Below, one piece after another: positions 25,835 to 34,117 of a stretch of 64,000 bases of DNA. The DNA comes from Acinetobacter sp. ANC 7912 (lineage in GTDB: Bacteria > Pseudomonadota > Gammaproteobacteria > Pseudomonadales > Moraxellaceae): positions 1,426,001 through 1,490,000 of the forward strand of contig NZ_CP156795.1 of the NCBI RefSeq assembly GCF_039862785.1, in the 5' to 3' direction. Position 1 is the first letter of the stretch. Every line of letters starts with the position of its first letter. A model generated the notes under the pieces. That model was not told the DNA's origin and did not search any database. It was given only the letters and a program-made list of their open reading frames with translations. Made by a program: the position numbers and the translations under genes.

Positions 25835-26661
25835 ACATTGGACTGGATTTTGAAAAACTAACAGAAAAGGCAGTCATTGTGACCGAACAGTACTCTAGAA
25901 CGCCTAATTTCGTCATTGATGACATGTATATGGCGCAGCTTAGTGATAAGGCGTTCAAGTGCTATATGCTCATTCTGCGTCAAACTGTGGGCTTTAATCG
26001 CAGCAAGGCATCGATTGCTACAGATACCTTTAAAAAGTATTGCGGCATCAAGCGAGATGAAACTGTTTACGCTCGTATTCGTGAACTTGAACAGCTTAAA
26101 TTAATCTCTGTTACCCGCACAACTGGCACAACAAATCAGATCACTATTCTCCCAAACCCATCCCAAACAACCGTAGTACTAACAAACGATACTGGTACGG
26201 TTGAACCGCATGGGGGTAGTACGGTTGAACCGCATGGGGGTAGTACGGTTGAACCGCATGGGGGTAGTACGGTTGAACCGCATGGGGGTAGTACGGTTGA
26301 ACCGTACCCTATAAAAGAAAATATTAAAGAAAAATTTAAAGAGAGCGCAAACGCAAAAAATTCACCGGATGAAATTCTGAATCTCTGGACACCAGATTTA
26401 CATTCTCTGAATTCTTGGTTACAGCGTTCTGGATTACCAAAAATCACTCAAGACCAAGCTGAAGAAATTTTGCTTGAAATTAATCCTCACTACGAAAACA
26501 AAATTATCACTGGTGCAGTAGGTGATGCCCAGATGTATTCGAATTTTGTGAAGTGGATTAAACGTGATTCAGGTCTTACTGAAAAACTCATGCAGCAAGC
26601 CAACCCACAGAATCAACCTGTCGACACCCAAAACCTCCAAGCTGACATGGGGGATTGGTAA
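25831..26661 (+). CDS. O-like phage replication initiator
   Basis: 276 residues from the ATG at 25831, coupled to the preceding stop. The N-terminal winged-helix DNA-binding part (VIDDMYMAQLSDKAFKCYMLILRQTVGFNRSKASI) is typical of phage O/DnaD-like initiators. The middle carries TVEPHGGS repeated four times plus a partial copy, because the origin iterons lie inside the gene. The C-terminal third probably binds the helicase. dnaB starts at its stop. Lambda O has the same layout. Confidence 0.85.
   Translation: MNIGLDFEKLTEKAVIVTEQYSRTPNFVIDDMYMAQLSDKAFKCYMLILRQTVGFNRSKASIATDTFKKYCGIKRDETVYARIRELEQLKLISVTRTTGTTNQITILPNPSQTTVVLTNDTGTVEPHGGSTVEPHGGSTVEPHGGSTVEPHGGSTVEPYPIKENIKEKFKESANAKNSPDEILNLWTPDLHSLNSWLQRSGLPKITQDQAEEILLEINPHYENKIITGAVGDAQMYSNFVKWIKRDSGLTEKLMQQANPQNQPVDTQNLQADMGDW
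26197..26304. repeat. In-gene iteron array, probable phage replication origin
   Basis: Four exact tandem copies of a 24-bp unit (26197-26220, 26221-26244, 26245-26268, 26269-26292) and a fifth start at 26293. Each unit contains the perfect palindrome CGGTTGAACCG. In the fifth it extends to GTACGGTTGAACCGTAC. An A/T-rich block (26305-26345) follows immediately and would serve as the unwinding element. Confidence 0.8.
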
Positions 26662-27989
26662 TGATCGATATTCATAACAACTCCATCGAGCAATGTGTAC
26701 TTGCTGCACTCATGACCGTTCAAAACTCACTTGAAACTGTGATGAACGATCTGGACGAAAATTGCTTCTTCGCAACTCGCCACCAGGAAATCTACAAAGC
26801 CATTACTGACCTTGCTAATGAGAACAAACCGTACGACGTGGTTTTCGTTGAACAGAAACTGAATGAGAAAAACTCACTGGTTGGCGTAAGTCCATCTGAA
26901 TACCTGATGACGTTGATGACAGATGCACCGTCGAGCTTCTACAACCTGGAATCCTATGTTGCTGAACTCAACAAGCTGAAAGCGCATCGTGAAGTTGAAA
27001 AGATGGGCCGAAGCATTCAGGAAGTGGCAAGAGACTTAACCGTGCCTGACGTGCATAACGCTGCTGAGAATATCCTGAACAAGGCGACCACCAATGAAAA
27101 ATTGGAGAAGTCCAGTTTTACATTTGCTGAAGCGCTAAAACGCGCTGGTGATCAGCTGATCCAGAAAGCAGAAGCGAAAGCCAACAAGCAGTACACAGGG
27201 GTTAAATTCAACCTGCCTCATTTGGATAACGTGGTGGGCACCATTCAGCGCGGACACTTTTGTGTGATCGGTGGTAGACCTGGATCAGGAAAATCCACTC
27301 TGGCGCAAATGGTGGCGATTCAGACCGCTATGCAGTTCAAGGAAGCGGTACTGGTTGTATCTGCCGAGATGGATGTAGAGACATTCACGAATCGCTGTAT
27401 CTCAGCACTCACCCAGATTCCATACGACAACATCCACAATGCCGATCTGTACGACGGGATGATTCAGGAATTTGCATATGCTCAGGATCGTTTTAGCAAG
27501 CTACCGATTCACATCGAAGATAAGCAAAAGCCGACCATTGCAGAGATTCATTCTTATGCACGTAAGGCCAAGCGCAACTACAAAAAATTGGGCTGCATCA
27601 TCATTGATTACCTGCAACTGGTACGCGACCCGACCAAGAAAGACCGCTATCAGGAAGTCAGTTCAATCAGTCGTGATTTGAAGGCGATGGCGAAGGAATT
27701 TGATTGTCCTGTAATCGCACTGGCACAGCTCAACCGTGAATCTGAAAAAGGGAAGCGACCAAAGGCATCCGACTTGAAAGAGTCTGGCCAGATCGAGCAA
27801 GACGCGGATCAGATTTTACTGGTGCATCCAATTTTAAACAGTGATGACGAAATGCCGAGCGGTATTACAGAAATCATTATCGCTAAAAACCGTCATGGCA
27901 AGAAAGGCGTAGTTCGGGTGATGGATCGTTTGGATATTTGTCGCTTTGCATCGGTACGAGTAGAGGAAAGCGCAGGGGGTGGGGTGTGA
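26661..27989 (+). CDS. dnaB: Replicative DNA helicase, DnaB family
   Basis: 442 residues from the ATG at 26661, overlapping the stop of the initiator gene. The N-terminal domain begins IHNNSIEQCVLAALM. The RecA-like ATPase has Walker A GGRPGSGKST (about 204-213), Walker B CIIIDYLQLV and the SSISRDLKAMAKEF/ALAQLNRESEKGKRP block. It unwinds the phage origin for bidirectional replication. A GTG overlaps its stop for the next gene. Confidence 0.92.
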   Translation: MIDIHNNSIEQCVLAALMTVQNSLETVMNDLDENCFFATRHQEIYKAITDLANENKPYDVVFVEQKLNEKNSLVGVSPSEYLMTLMTDAPSSFYNLESYVAELNKLKAHREVEKMGRSIQEVARDLTVPDVHNAAENILNKATTNEKLEKSSFTFAEALKRAGDQLIQKAEAKANKQYTGVKFNLPHLDNVVGTIQRGHFCVIGGRPGSGKSTLAQMVAIQTAMQFKEAVLVVSAEMDVETFTNRCISALTQIPYDNIHNADLYDGMIQEFAYAQDRFSKLPIHIEDKQKPTIAEIHSYARKAKRNYKKLGCIIIDYLQLVRDPTKKDRYQEVSSISRDLKAMAKEFDCPVIALAQLNRESEKGKRPKASDLKESGQIEQDADQILLVHPILNSDDEMPSGITEIIIAKNRHGKKGVVRVMDRLDICRFASVRVEESAGGGV

Positions 27990-28678
27990 AGATTCTAATC
28001 GCATGCGAGAAGTCCGGCACTGTCCGTGATGCATTTATCAAGCTTGGCCATGATGCAATTTCATGTGACATGCAGCCAAGTGATTCTGATTTTGGACCAC
28101 ATTACCAGGGTGATGTACGCGACCTCCTGGATTATCCATTTGACATGATGATTGCCCATCCACCGTGTACGCATATTGCAGTAAGCGGAAGCCGTCATTT
28201 TGAAAAGAAGATTCATGATGGCCGTCAGCATGCAGCAGTGAGCTTTTTTATGATGCTGGCCAAGTGTGACATTCCGCGCATCGCCATTGAAAACCCTGTC
28301 TGCATTATGTCGAGCGTATATCGCAAACCGGATCAGATTATTCATCCGTGGCAGTTTGGACACATGGAGCAAAAAACTACATGCCTATGGTTGAAGGGTC
28401 TGCCATTGCTCAATCCAACAATGGATGTGAAGGAGGAAATGATGCGACTTCCGAGAAAGGAACGTGAGCGCATTCATTTCTGTTCACCGGGTAAAGAGCG
28501 ATCCAACATCAGATCCAAAACATTCCAGGGGATTGCTGATGCTATGGCTATGCAGTGGGGTGGTGATGTGCGTCAGGGTGAGCAAGAGGATTTATTTGGG
28601 GTGCAGCATGAGCATTACAAACGAATTATTGGCTCACATGAGCTACACAGCAGCGGTGAAGAAGAACAATTTACGTGA
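27986..28678 (+). CDS. Phage DNA cytosine methyltransferase-like protein
   Basis: 230 residues from a GTG at 27986 (GTGA overlap with dnaB). Rossmann-like start KILIACEKSGTVRDAFIKLGHDAISCDMQPS, and motif IV-like AHPPCTHIAVSGSR with Pro-Pro-Cys at 59-61, the cysteine that attacks C6 in C5-cytosine methylases. It is short for a full C5-methyltransferase and lacks an obvious target-recognition domain, so activity and target are unproven. This type is frequent in phage early operons. Confidence 0.6.
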   Translation: MKILIACEKSGTVRDAFIKLGHDAISCDMQPSDSDFGPHYQGDVRDLLDYPFDMMIAHPPCTHIAVSGSRHFEKKIHDGRQHAAVSFFMMLAKCDIPRIAIENPVCIMSSVYRKPDQIIHPWQFGHMEQKTTCLWLKGLPLLNPTMDVKEEMMRLPRKERERIHFCSPGKERSNIRSKTFQGIADAMAMQWGGDVRQGEQEDLFGVQHEHYKRIIGSHELHSSGEEEQFT

Positions 28679-29048
28679 GCAGCTTGAAAATGATGTGGAA
28701 GCATTTTTGAAACGTGGTGGAAAGATTAAATCATTGCCGGGATTCCAGATTAAACCACGTCCTCAAAATACGCCCAAGGAGGTTTTAGGTAGCCAGTATG
28801 TTGATCCAAGTTTAGTTGATCGCCTGATTACCTGGTGCAATGACAGTGTGAATCGCAATAAACCACGTAGATCATATCTAGCCGAACTAACTGGCATTCC
28901 AGCACAGCGAATCCGTTCAACTATTACGCCTGCGAAAAGCTCAAAACTGACCAAGTCTGAATACGACAAGATTATGAAGGTGAAAAACCGGGTTGAACAA
29001 CTGGAAGAAGAATACGCGGCAAAGATTAAAAGGGTGAAAGCAGCATGA
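28608..29048 (+). CDS. Phage hypothetical protein
   Basis: 146 residues from the ATG at 28608, preceded by GGGGTG and overlapping the previous gene by 71 bp. It has a basic, Lys-rich middle (KRGGKIKSLPGFQIKPRPQNT), a likely helix-turn-helix (RSYLAELTGIPAQRIRSTI) and a coiled-coil tail (KNRVEQLEEEYAAKI). Possibly a DNA-binding regulator; not recognised. Confidence 0.55.
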   Translation: MSITNELLAHMSYTAAVKKNNLREQLENDVEAFLKRGGKIKSLPGFQIKPRPQNTPKEVLGSQYVDPSLVDRLITWCNDSVNRNKPRRSYLAELTGIPAQRIRSTITPAKSSKLTKSEYDKIMKVKNRVEQLEEEYAAKIKRVKAA

Positions 29049-29641
29049 AAAAGCCAAAGCGTAATAAAAAATACAATCCGAATAAGTTAGGCCAATTGTA
29101 TAAGGCTGAAATGGCTAAAACTTACGAGCTGTGGTCATCGTTTGATGATGTTGAATTGACCGAAGCATCAAACAGATTGAAAGCGGCTGGCGCATCAAAA
29201 AAACAGGCTATCGAGGGCATGTATGAATATTTTGATGGCGATTTAATTGTGGCAATTCTGTGGGATTTGATGACTGACGACACAGCATTTTTCGTGGGTA
29301 TGGATTCTTACTACTACCACCAAGACGACCCAACCGACATCCAAACCTCAGCAGTGCAATTCAATGTGCCAAGCATGACATACGACCAATTCAAGCTTGG
29401 TGGAAGTGATGCAAAGTTGGTGGATGAACATGGGTTTAAGCGCAGATGGAAAGGCTTAGAGCAAGAAACTGATGATGTGCATAAGCCATTTTTAGATAAG
29501 GGTTACAAGCTGTTTAAGTGCATGTGCTACATGAAAGCCGAGATCAAGTTTAAAGACTTCCAAAGCTATTCAAAATTTAAGGCTGAACGTGTGAGTCGCG
29601 GGATGCGTAGGAAATATCGTTTGCAGGAGTTGGCGGCATGA
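29045..29641 (+). CDS. Phage hypothetical protein
   Basis: 198 residues; a Lys/Asn-rich basic start, an acidic middle and a Tyr-rich stretch (GMDSYYYHQDD). The ATG overlaps the stop of the previous gene, and its own stop overlaps the next ATG. No domain recognised, no membrane segment. Part of the rightward early operon. Confidence 0.6.
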   Translation: MKKPKRNKKYNPNKLGQLYKAEMAKTYELWSSFDDVELTEASNRLKAAGASKKQAIEGMYEYFDGDLIVAILWDLMTDDTAFFVGMDSYYYHQDDPTDIQTSAVQFNVPSMTYDQFKLGGSDAKLVDEHGFKRRWKGLEQETDDVHKPFLDKGYKLFKCMCYMKAEIKFKDFQSYSKFKAERVSRGMRRKYRLQELAA

Positions 29642-29796
29642 CAGACTTAAAAGCACTGAACGATAAGCGCCATGACCATCGCTTAACACAAGCAGAACGT
29701 GATGAAGCACAAAAGCAATGGGATGCTGCACATCGTGAAATTGAAGAAATGCAGAAAAAAGAAGAATTTGAAAACAGTTTTTGGAGTGGGGAATGA
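29638..29796 (+). CDS. Small phage protein
   Basis: 52 residues (MTDLKALNDKRHDHRLTQAERDEAQ...ENSFWSGE), highly charged and helical. The start overlaps the previous stop and the stop overlaps the next start (ATGA at 29793), so it is tightly coupled between two genes. Confidence 0.6.
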   Translation: MTDLKALNDKRHDHRLTQAERDEAQKQWDAAHREIEEMQKKEEFENSFWSGE

Positions 29797-30122
29797 CAGA
29801 TAACGTAAATAATCCGAGTCACTATGCATCTGGTGCAATTGAATGCATCGATGCCATGGAGTCCATGTTAAGCCGTGATGAGTTTATTGGCTACCTTCGC
29901 GGGAACATCTTCAAATACCAGTGGCGATATAAGCATAAAAACGGCTTAGAGGACTTAAAGAAGGCTGAATGGTATCAACGTAAGCTGATTGAGGTTGAAG
30001 GTCGTGTGAGTGTTCCTAAAGCGATTTTAGAGGCTGAGAAAAATCTGTGCCACCACCACTGGGTTGATGGCTTGGATGGTGGGACCATGGTTTGTGCTCA
30101 CAAGTGTGGAGCGTGGAAGTGA
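29793..30122 (+). CDS. DUF3310 family phage protein
   Basis: 109 residues from the ATG at 29793, with GGAG in front. The N-terminal half NPSHYASGAIECIDAMESMLSRDEFIGYLRGNIFKYQWRYKHKNGLEDLKKAEWY is the DUF3310 signature (often annotated as a nucleotide-kinase-like phage protein; true activity unclear). The C-terminus has a Cys/His cluster (LCHHHWVDG...VCAHKCG) that may bind zinc. Coupled on both sides to neighbours. Confidence 0.8.
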   Translation: MTDNVNNPSHYASGAIECIDAMESMLSRDEFIGYLRGNIFKYQWRYKHKNGLEDLKKAEWYQRKLIEVEGRVSVPKAILEAEKNLCHHHWVDGLDGGTMVCAHKCGAWK

Positions 30123-30457
30123 CTAAATACAAAAACAAGAAGGTGGTGCTTAACGGCATCACTTTCGATAGTCAGAAAGAAGCCAGGCGTTATCGGGATT
30201 TATCACTGTTGGAACGCGCAGGGGAAATAAAGAATCTGGAACTGCAGAAGGCTTTCATTTTGGCTGAGTCAGTCAAGTTTGAGAATGAACCAAGACGCAA
30301 GCCAGCAGTGAAGTATGTTGCGGATTTTGTTTATCAGGAAAAGGGGCAACTGGTGGTTGAAGATGTTAAAAGCAAAATGACACGGAATTTGCCAGTTTAC
30401 CGTCTAAAGAAGCACTTGATGAAGTCGGTACACGGTTTAGAGATTAGAGAGATTTAG
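30119..30457 (+). CDS. DUF1064 family protein, candidate nuclease
   Basis: 112 residues from a GTG at 30119 (GTGA overlap). The YKNKKVVLNGITFDSQKEARRYRDLSLLERAGEI start and the YVADFVYQEKGQLVVEDVKSKMT segment match DUF1064. D-x(n)-E-D-V-K-S is a PD-(D/E)xK-like active site, so a Holliday junction resolvase or endonuclease role in phage DNA processing is plausible. No experiment is implied. Confidence 0.75.
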   Translation: MTKYKNKKVVLNGITFDSQKEARRYRDLSLLERAGEIKNLELQKAFILAESVKFENEPRRKPAVKYVADFVYQEKGQLVVEDVKSKMTRNLPVYRLKKHLMKSVHGLEIREI

Positions 30458-30467
30458 GGGTATAGGG

Positions 30468-31145
30468 ATGGCTTTAGTAAAAATTTGGGATAAAGAAATT
30501 AAAGGGAAGTTGTGGGCAGTTGGTGATATTCATGGCTGCTACAACCTGCTTATGACTCGACTTAAAGAAATTGGCTTCGACTTTGAAAATGATTTGTTGG
30601 TTGCGGTTGGTGATCTGGTGGATCGTGGTACTCAAAATATCGAGTGTATCGAATTACTGTCCAAGCCATGGTTTACGTCAGTGCGCGGCAATCATGAGGA
30701 TCTATGTATTGGTGGGCTGCATAACGAATCCTATAAGCGCTGTCATGTGGCGAATGGTGGTGAGTGGTTTTATATGCTGGATGGGCAGGCGATGTACAAC
30801 ATTGCAAAAACCTTCGCTGAGTTGCCAGTGGTTTTGGAAATCAGTCACAACGGTAAAAAGTTCGGTTTTGTTCATGGGCATATTGAGCAGAACAATTGGG
30901 ATGAATTTAAGGAAACTTTCACTCAAGAGCCAACAGTATTCCGCGATCCATCTGAGTTGGCCATGTGGGGTCGTGATCGACTAGACGAAGATAAAAAGCA
31001 ATACACCCATGTGTCCGGCATTGATGCGGTAATCATGGGTCACACGGTCACTCAAAAGCCATGCAAGCGCGATAACTGCTACTGGATTGATACAGGTGCA
31101 GTGCATTGGGGAACAATGACAATTTTAGATTTAAGCAAGATTTAA
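30468..31145 (+). CDS. Lambda-type serine/threonine protein phosphatase
   Basis: 225 residues, close to lambda phosphatase (221). The metal and catalytic motifs are all visible in order: GDIHG (18-22), GDLVDRG (about 47-53), GNHE (about 74-77), and later His residues in FVHGHI and VIMGHT. It removes phosphate from Ser/Thr or Tyr, and its host target is unknown. The location matches lambda ninI, just before the Q-type gene. Confidence 0.88.
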   Translation: MALVKIWDKEIKGKLWAVGDIHGCYNLLMTRLKEIGFDFENDLLVAVGDLVDRGTQNIECIELLSKPWFTSVRGNHEDLCIGGLHNESYKRCHVANGGEWFYMLDGQAMYNIAKTFAELPVVLEISHNGKKFGFVHGHIEQNNWDEFKETFTQEPTVFRDPSELAMWGRDRLDEDKKQYTHVSGIDAVIMGHTVTQKPCKRDNCYWIDTGAVHWGTMTILDLSKI

Positions 31146-31157
31146 GAGGGAATAGGG

Positions 31158-31598
31158 ATGAATGCGATGGTGAAGGCAGAAGTGATGGATTGGTCAAAAT
31201 TTACGATTGAGGAATGGCTTAAACAATACGGCGCTTATATCCAGATCAGTCGAATGAAATCAGGCCATGAGCCAGATGGGCTGCATGTGAATCAGATCTA
31301 CTGGCTGATTCTTGAAAACAACAAAGGGGCAGCACCACGTAAGGATCAGGTTATTTGCCATATCAATGATTTTGAAGCTGAGCAGGTGCGTAAGCTGATT
31401 GTTGATTTTAATAAGACTACGACGGTTTGTGCTTCGGCAAAAGTGGCGGTGCAGTTGTTTATTGAGAAGAATGTGCGGGGATTATCACTCGATCAAATGG
31501 TGCGTGAATTTACTTTGAGTCGTAGCTCGATTAATAACATGGTTTATGCAGGAAAGTTTTATTTAGCAGGGCATGATAAAAGACTGAAAATTGATTAA
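31158..31598 (+). CDS. Candidate late antiterminator (Q-like)
   Basis: 146 residues. No strong family signature, but the C-terminal half shows a helix-turn-helix-like stretch (RGLSLDQMVREFTLSRSSINNMVYAGKFYLAG). It is the last gene of the early operon and is followed at once by a promoter and a terminator, just as lambda Q is followed by pR'-tR'. Late genes beyond contain several strong terminators that need antitermination. The call is contextual. Confidence 0.5.
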   Translation: MNAMVKAEVMDWSKFTIEEWLKQYGAYIQISRMKSGHEPDGLHVNQIYWLILENNKGAAPRKDQVICHINDFEAEQVRKLIVDFNKTTTVCASAKVAVQLFIEKNVRGLSLDQMVREFTLSRSSINNMVYAGKFYLAGHDKRLKID

Positions 31599-31621
31599 AT
31601 AACTTGCGTTTAAATGCGAAT

Positions 31622-31641
31622 ATGCTATTTTGTGTTATAGT
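31622..31641 (+). promoter_or_regulatory. Candidate late promoter (pR'-like)
   Basis: TATAGT at 31636-31641 in the stretch CTATTTTGTGTTATAGTG. No clear -35 at normal distance, which suits a Q-dependent or weak promoter. A similar stretch (CTATGGTTTGGCTATAGTG) recurs at 63391-63410 in the phage debris right of fumC. Confidence 0.45.
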
Positions 31642-31676
31642 GATCGAAGTGTACGTTAAAGCACTAGATTGAATTA

Positions 31677-31703
31677 AAAGCTCGCCAAATGGTGGGCTTT
31701 TTT
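31677..31703 (+). terminator. Early/late junction terminator (tR'-like)
   Basis: AAAAGCTCGCC and GGTGGGCTTTT arms with a 4-nt loop and TTTTTT, about 40 bp after the candidate late start site. It would end late transcripts unless antiterminated. Confidence 0.75.
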
Positions 31704-31813
31704 AATGCCCTGAGAAATGTTGGTGTAAGCAATATCAGGGCGCCATTATGGCGGTTTTCTTTAATCGTAGTGGTTTAGAGTTAATTACCGCCTCCCAGAT
31801 TCAGGAGATCCAC

Positions 31814-31921
31814 ATGCTCCAATTCCTAAAGCGCCTATTCTGCTTTCATCACTATGATTATGAGTCGGATATTTTTATCCAGATCGAATGTCGTAAGTGT
31901 GGCAAATGGCTGGATGAATAA
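31814..31921 (+). CDS. Small phage protein with CxxC
   Basis: 35 residues (MLQFLKRLFCFHHYDYE...ECRKCGKWLDE) from an ATG preceded by CAGGAG at 6-base spacing. A longer frame from 31748 lacks a good site. The single CxxC may pair with FCFHH to bind zinc. It sits in an otherwise non-coding, hairpin-rich leader. Confidence 0.5.
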   Translation: MLQFLKRLFCFHHYDYESDIFIQIECRKCGKWLDE

Positions 31922-31927
31922 ACCCTC

Positions 31928-32007
31928 GCCACTCCAGTGGCATTTTGCCGGACGGATTACGGCACATAAGACCTCGCTAAATATGCATTATTGGCGGGGT
32001 TTTTCTT
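31928..32007 (+). terminator. Hairpin-rich stretch ending in a terminator
   Basis: Three consecutive hairpins: GCCACT/AGTGGC (31928-31941), TGCCG/CGGCA (31946-31964), and ACCTCGC/GCGGGGT (31971-32000) followed by a T-run. The last is a plausible intrinsic terminator inside the late leader. Confidence 0.5.
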
Positions 32008-32025
32008 TTCTTATTGGTGGTGATC

Positions 32026-32247
32026 ATGGACATCGTAGAAGCAAAACGGAATTTAGAAGTACTCGAAAAGAACCGCAGCCGCTTAATGAATTACAACCAT
32101 CTCTTTTCAAGCTATGCATTTAAAGAAATGTGCGGTGCTGAACTTCGTAAGGTGAATAAACAGATCCACGGCATAGAAGAGCAACTAAATGCGGAATCCA
32201 AAAAGACTCGCAGCAATCAGAAAGTTGCCGTGCATTCGATGCGGTAA
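32026..32247 (+). CDS. Small phage protein
   Basis: 73 residues from the ATG at 32026 (MDIVEAKRNLEVLEKNRSRLMN), GGTGG-type site upstream. Charged and helical, probably coiled coil. It overlaps the HNH-like gene by 59 bp in another frame. Function unknown. Confidence 0.5.
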   Translation: MDIVEAKRNLEVLEKNRSRLMNYNHLFSSYAFKEMCGAELRKVNKQIHGIEEQLNAESKKTRSNQKVAVHSMR

Positions 32248-32464
32248 TCCTAATAGCCAGGCTGCTCATTCAAATAGTGTCAAGCATGGTAAGGGCAGAT
32301 CGATTAAAGCCAGTGATGAGTTCACAGTGCCTTTGTGTCATGTGTGCCATTCTGATTTTGATCAGTACAAATTGGGTAGCCGTGAAGCAAGTGAAATCAT
32401 GTTTGAAGAGTGGCTTGTGAAAACGGAAGTGATGTTGAGTAAGTGTGATGACGAAGCCTTCTGA
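32189..32464 (+). CDS. HNH/Ref-like nuclease (DUF968-type)
   Basis: 91 residues with paired metal-binding Cys/His motifs: CIRCGNPNSQAAHSNS, then KASDEFTVPLCHVCHSDFDQY, the zinc-and-His arrangement of small phage HNH/DUF968 nucleases such as Ref. It probably acts in phage DNA recombination or packaging entry, close to the terminase genes. The ATG lies inside the preceding gene, and no ribosome binding site is obvious. Confidence 0.7.
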   Translation: MRNPKRLAAIRKLPCIRCGNPNSQAAHSNSVKHGKGRSIKASDEFTVPLCHVCHSDFDQYKLGSREASEIMFEEWLVKTEVMLSKCDDEAF

Positions 32465-32957
32465 ACTTAAAGCTCAATTTATCATCAAGTCATTTGAAGA
32501 GGTAGGTCGTGCTATTGCGTTTATGCATAAGCATCATGCGGCTGCTGCAAGTGATGGCAAGCCTTTGGTGGTTCGGATTGATCAGAAGCAAGAAGATCGA
32601 AGTAAGGCTCAGAATCGTTTGTATTGGCTTTGGCTGTCTCAATGGGCTAAACGTCAAGGCACAGATAAAGATTCAGAACATTTATTTTTCAAGAAGCAAT
32701 TCTTAGCACGTATTTATCATCGTGATGATGTTGGCCAATACAGAAAGACATTTGCAGCAGTAAAGGTTTTGAGAGATCAAAAGCACCCGATGTATCAGCA
32801 AGTGGCTGATGGGTTGAATGAATTGATCAGCACCACGGATGCAACGGTGGATCAGTTCACTGAATACCTAAACGACATTCATGCTTTCTGTAATAAGCAT
32901 GGGTGCTATCTGCATACGCCTGAAGATCTGATGTATGCGTGGGAGATGAGCCAATGA
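32448..32957 (+). CDS. NinB-like phage recombination protein (tentative)
   Basis: 169 residues from the ATG at 32448. The central RSKAQNRLYWLWLSQWAKRQG resembles the NinB/YbcN ssDNA-binding recombination proteins (RxxxQNxxxW). The rest is helical. It overlaps the nuclease stop and is coupled to the next gene (ATGA at 32954). Confidence 0.5.
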   Translation: MTKPSELKAQFIIKSFEEVGRAIAFMHKHHAAAASDGKPLVVRIDQKQEDRSKAQNRLYWLWLSQWAKRQGTDKDSEHLFFKKQFLARIYHRDDVGQYRKTFAAVKVLRDQKHPMYQQVADGLNELISTTDATVDQFTEYLNDIHAFCNKHGCYLHTPEDLMYAWEMSQ

Positions 32958-33601
32958 AGCGACCAATGCCACCTAAAGACATGGAAGCTTTTAATTTTGA
33001 TTGGAGCATGCACAATGAAGTGCCTTATGACTTTCATCCTGATGAGGATCTGAAAGACTGGGTATGGGACACTTTTATTGAAGAAGAAGGAAGTTTGTGC
33101 AATCCAGATCATAATCACCTGGCTTACTACAGTCGCGACCTGATTGGTTTCATGTGGGTGAGTCGCCCATTTGAGAAAGGTGGTCGCATCGTCTTTGGTC
33201 AGTGCGAGCAAACTGCAATCATGGCTGGCGGATGGAAGCGCAAGCGGCAAGAGCTTCAAATGGTGCAGTGGTTTGGATATATCCCGAAATACATCATCAC
33301 GGTTTGTGCTGGTTTTGCTGAGTCGGCTAGTGATGCTGAGTTTTGTGCTTTGATTGAGCATGAGCTTTATCACATTGGATATGAGTTGAACCATGAGGGT
33401 GAAATGTATATCAGCCCAACCACTGGTCTACCAAAACTTTATTTACGTGGTCACGACGTTGAAGAATTCCATGGTGTGGTCCAACGTTACGGTGCATCAC
33501 CAGATGTCCAAAAAATGGTAGAGCTTGCAAATGATGGTCCAACAATATCTCGGGCCAATATTGCTCATGCATGCGGTACGTGTTTATTGAAGTTGGCTTG
33601 A
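32954..33601 (+). CDS. Putative phage metallopeptidase
   Basis: 215 residues from the ATG at 32954, with GGGAG upstream. The zinc motif HELYH is at 136-140 in CALIEHELYHIGYEL, followed by GHDVEEFHGVVQRYGA, which supplies further metal-side residues. The family sits near terminase genes in many phages, and its substrate is unknown. A shortened relative of this gene is found as debris at 63556-63660. Confidence 0.75.
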   Translation: MKRPMPPKDMEAFNFDWSMHNEVPYDFHPDEDLKDWVWDTFIEEEGSLCNPDHNHLAYYSRDLIGFMWVSRPFEKGGRIVFGQCEQTAIMAGGWKRKRQELQMVQWFGYIPKYIITVCAGFAESASDAEFCALIEHELYHIGYELNHEGEMYISPTTGLPKLYLRGHDVEEFHGVVQRYGASPDVQKMVELANDGPTISRANIAHACGTCLLKLA

Positions 33602-33646
33602 TTTTTTTGATTTGTGTGTTGGATGTAGTTGGACAATGGTGAATTT

Positions 33647-34117
33647 ATGGCGAGACTAAATAAAGAGCAAAAACTCTATATAGTTCGCTCGCTTGCTGTA
33701 TTTAATACACCTAAAGAAACAGCCGACCTTATCAAACAAGAATTTGATGGATTGGCAGTTACTCCACAACAGTGTGAGGCTTACGATCCAACTAAGCGGA
33801 CAGGGCAAAACTTAAGTGAAGATTTAAAAAAAGAGTTTGAAGCAACTCGCAAAGATTTCCTGGAAAAACCTCAAAACATCCCGATTGCTAACAAAGCTGT
33901 CCGGTTGCAGATGTATCAAAACTTAGCTGTCCGTAATTCAAAAAATACGGTGATGCTTTTAAAGATTCTGGAACAGGCAGCTAAAGAGGAAGGTAATCAA
34001 TACACCAACCGTCAGGAAATTACAGGGAAGGACGGCAAACCACTTCAAACCACTGTTGTTCAAGCCACTCAAGATCAAATCAATGAGGCAATCAAGAAGG
34101 CCCAAGAGGAATATTAA
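33647..34117 (+). CDS. Terminase small subunit-like (DUF2280)
   Basis: 156 residues from the ATG at 33647 (MARLNKEQKLYIVRSLAVFNTPKETADLIKQEF), the DUF2280 signature with an N-terminal helix-turn-helix for DNA binding. The C-terminal half is Gln/Lys-rich. It is directly upstream of the large subunit with no gap (34117/34118). It should recognise the packaging site; biochemical role inferred from position. Confidence 0.75.
   Translation: MARLNKEQKLYIVRSLAVFNTPKETADLIKQEFDGLAVTPQQCEAYDPTKRTGQNLSEDLKKEFEATRKDFLEKPQNIPIANKAVRLQMYQNLAVRNSKNTVMLLKILEQAAKEEGNQYTNRQEITGKDGKPLQTTVVQATQDQINEAIKKAQEEY

Noticed and set aside
26197-26304. Tandem 24-bp repeats as a CRISPR array
   Set aside because: Copies are contiguous with no spacers, lie inside a coding gene and keep frame; an iteron origin explains them better.
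32954-33601. Reading the HELYH protein as an ImmA/IrrE repressor protease
   Set aside because: It sits in the terminase region without a helix-turn-helix, and its flanks differ from COG2856; a separate phage metallopeptidase type fits better.
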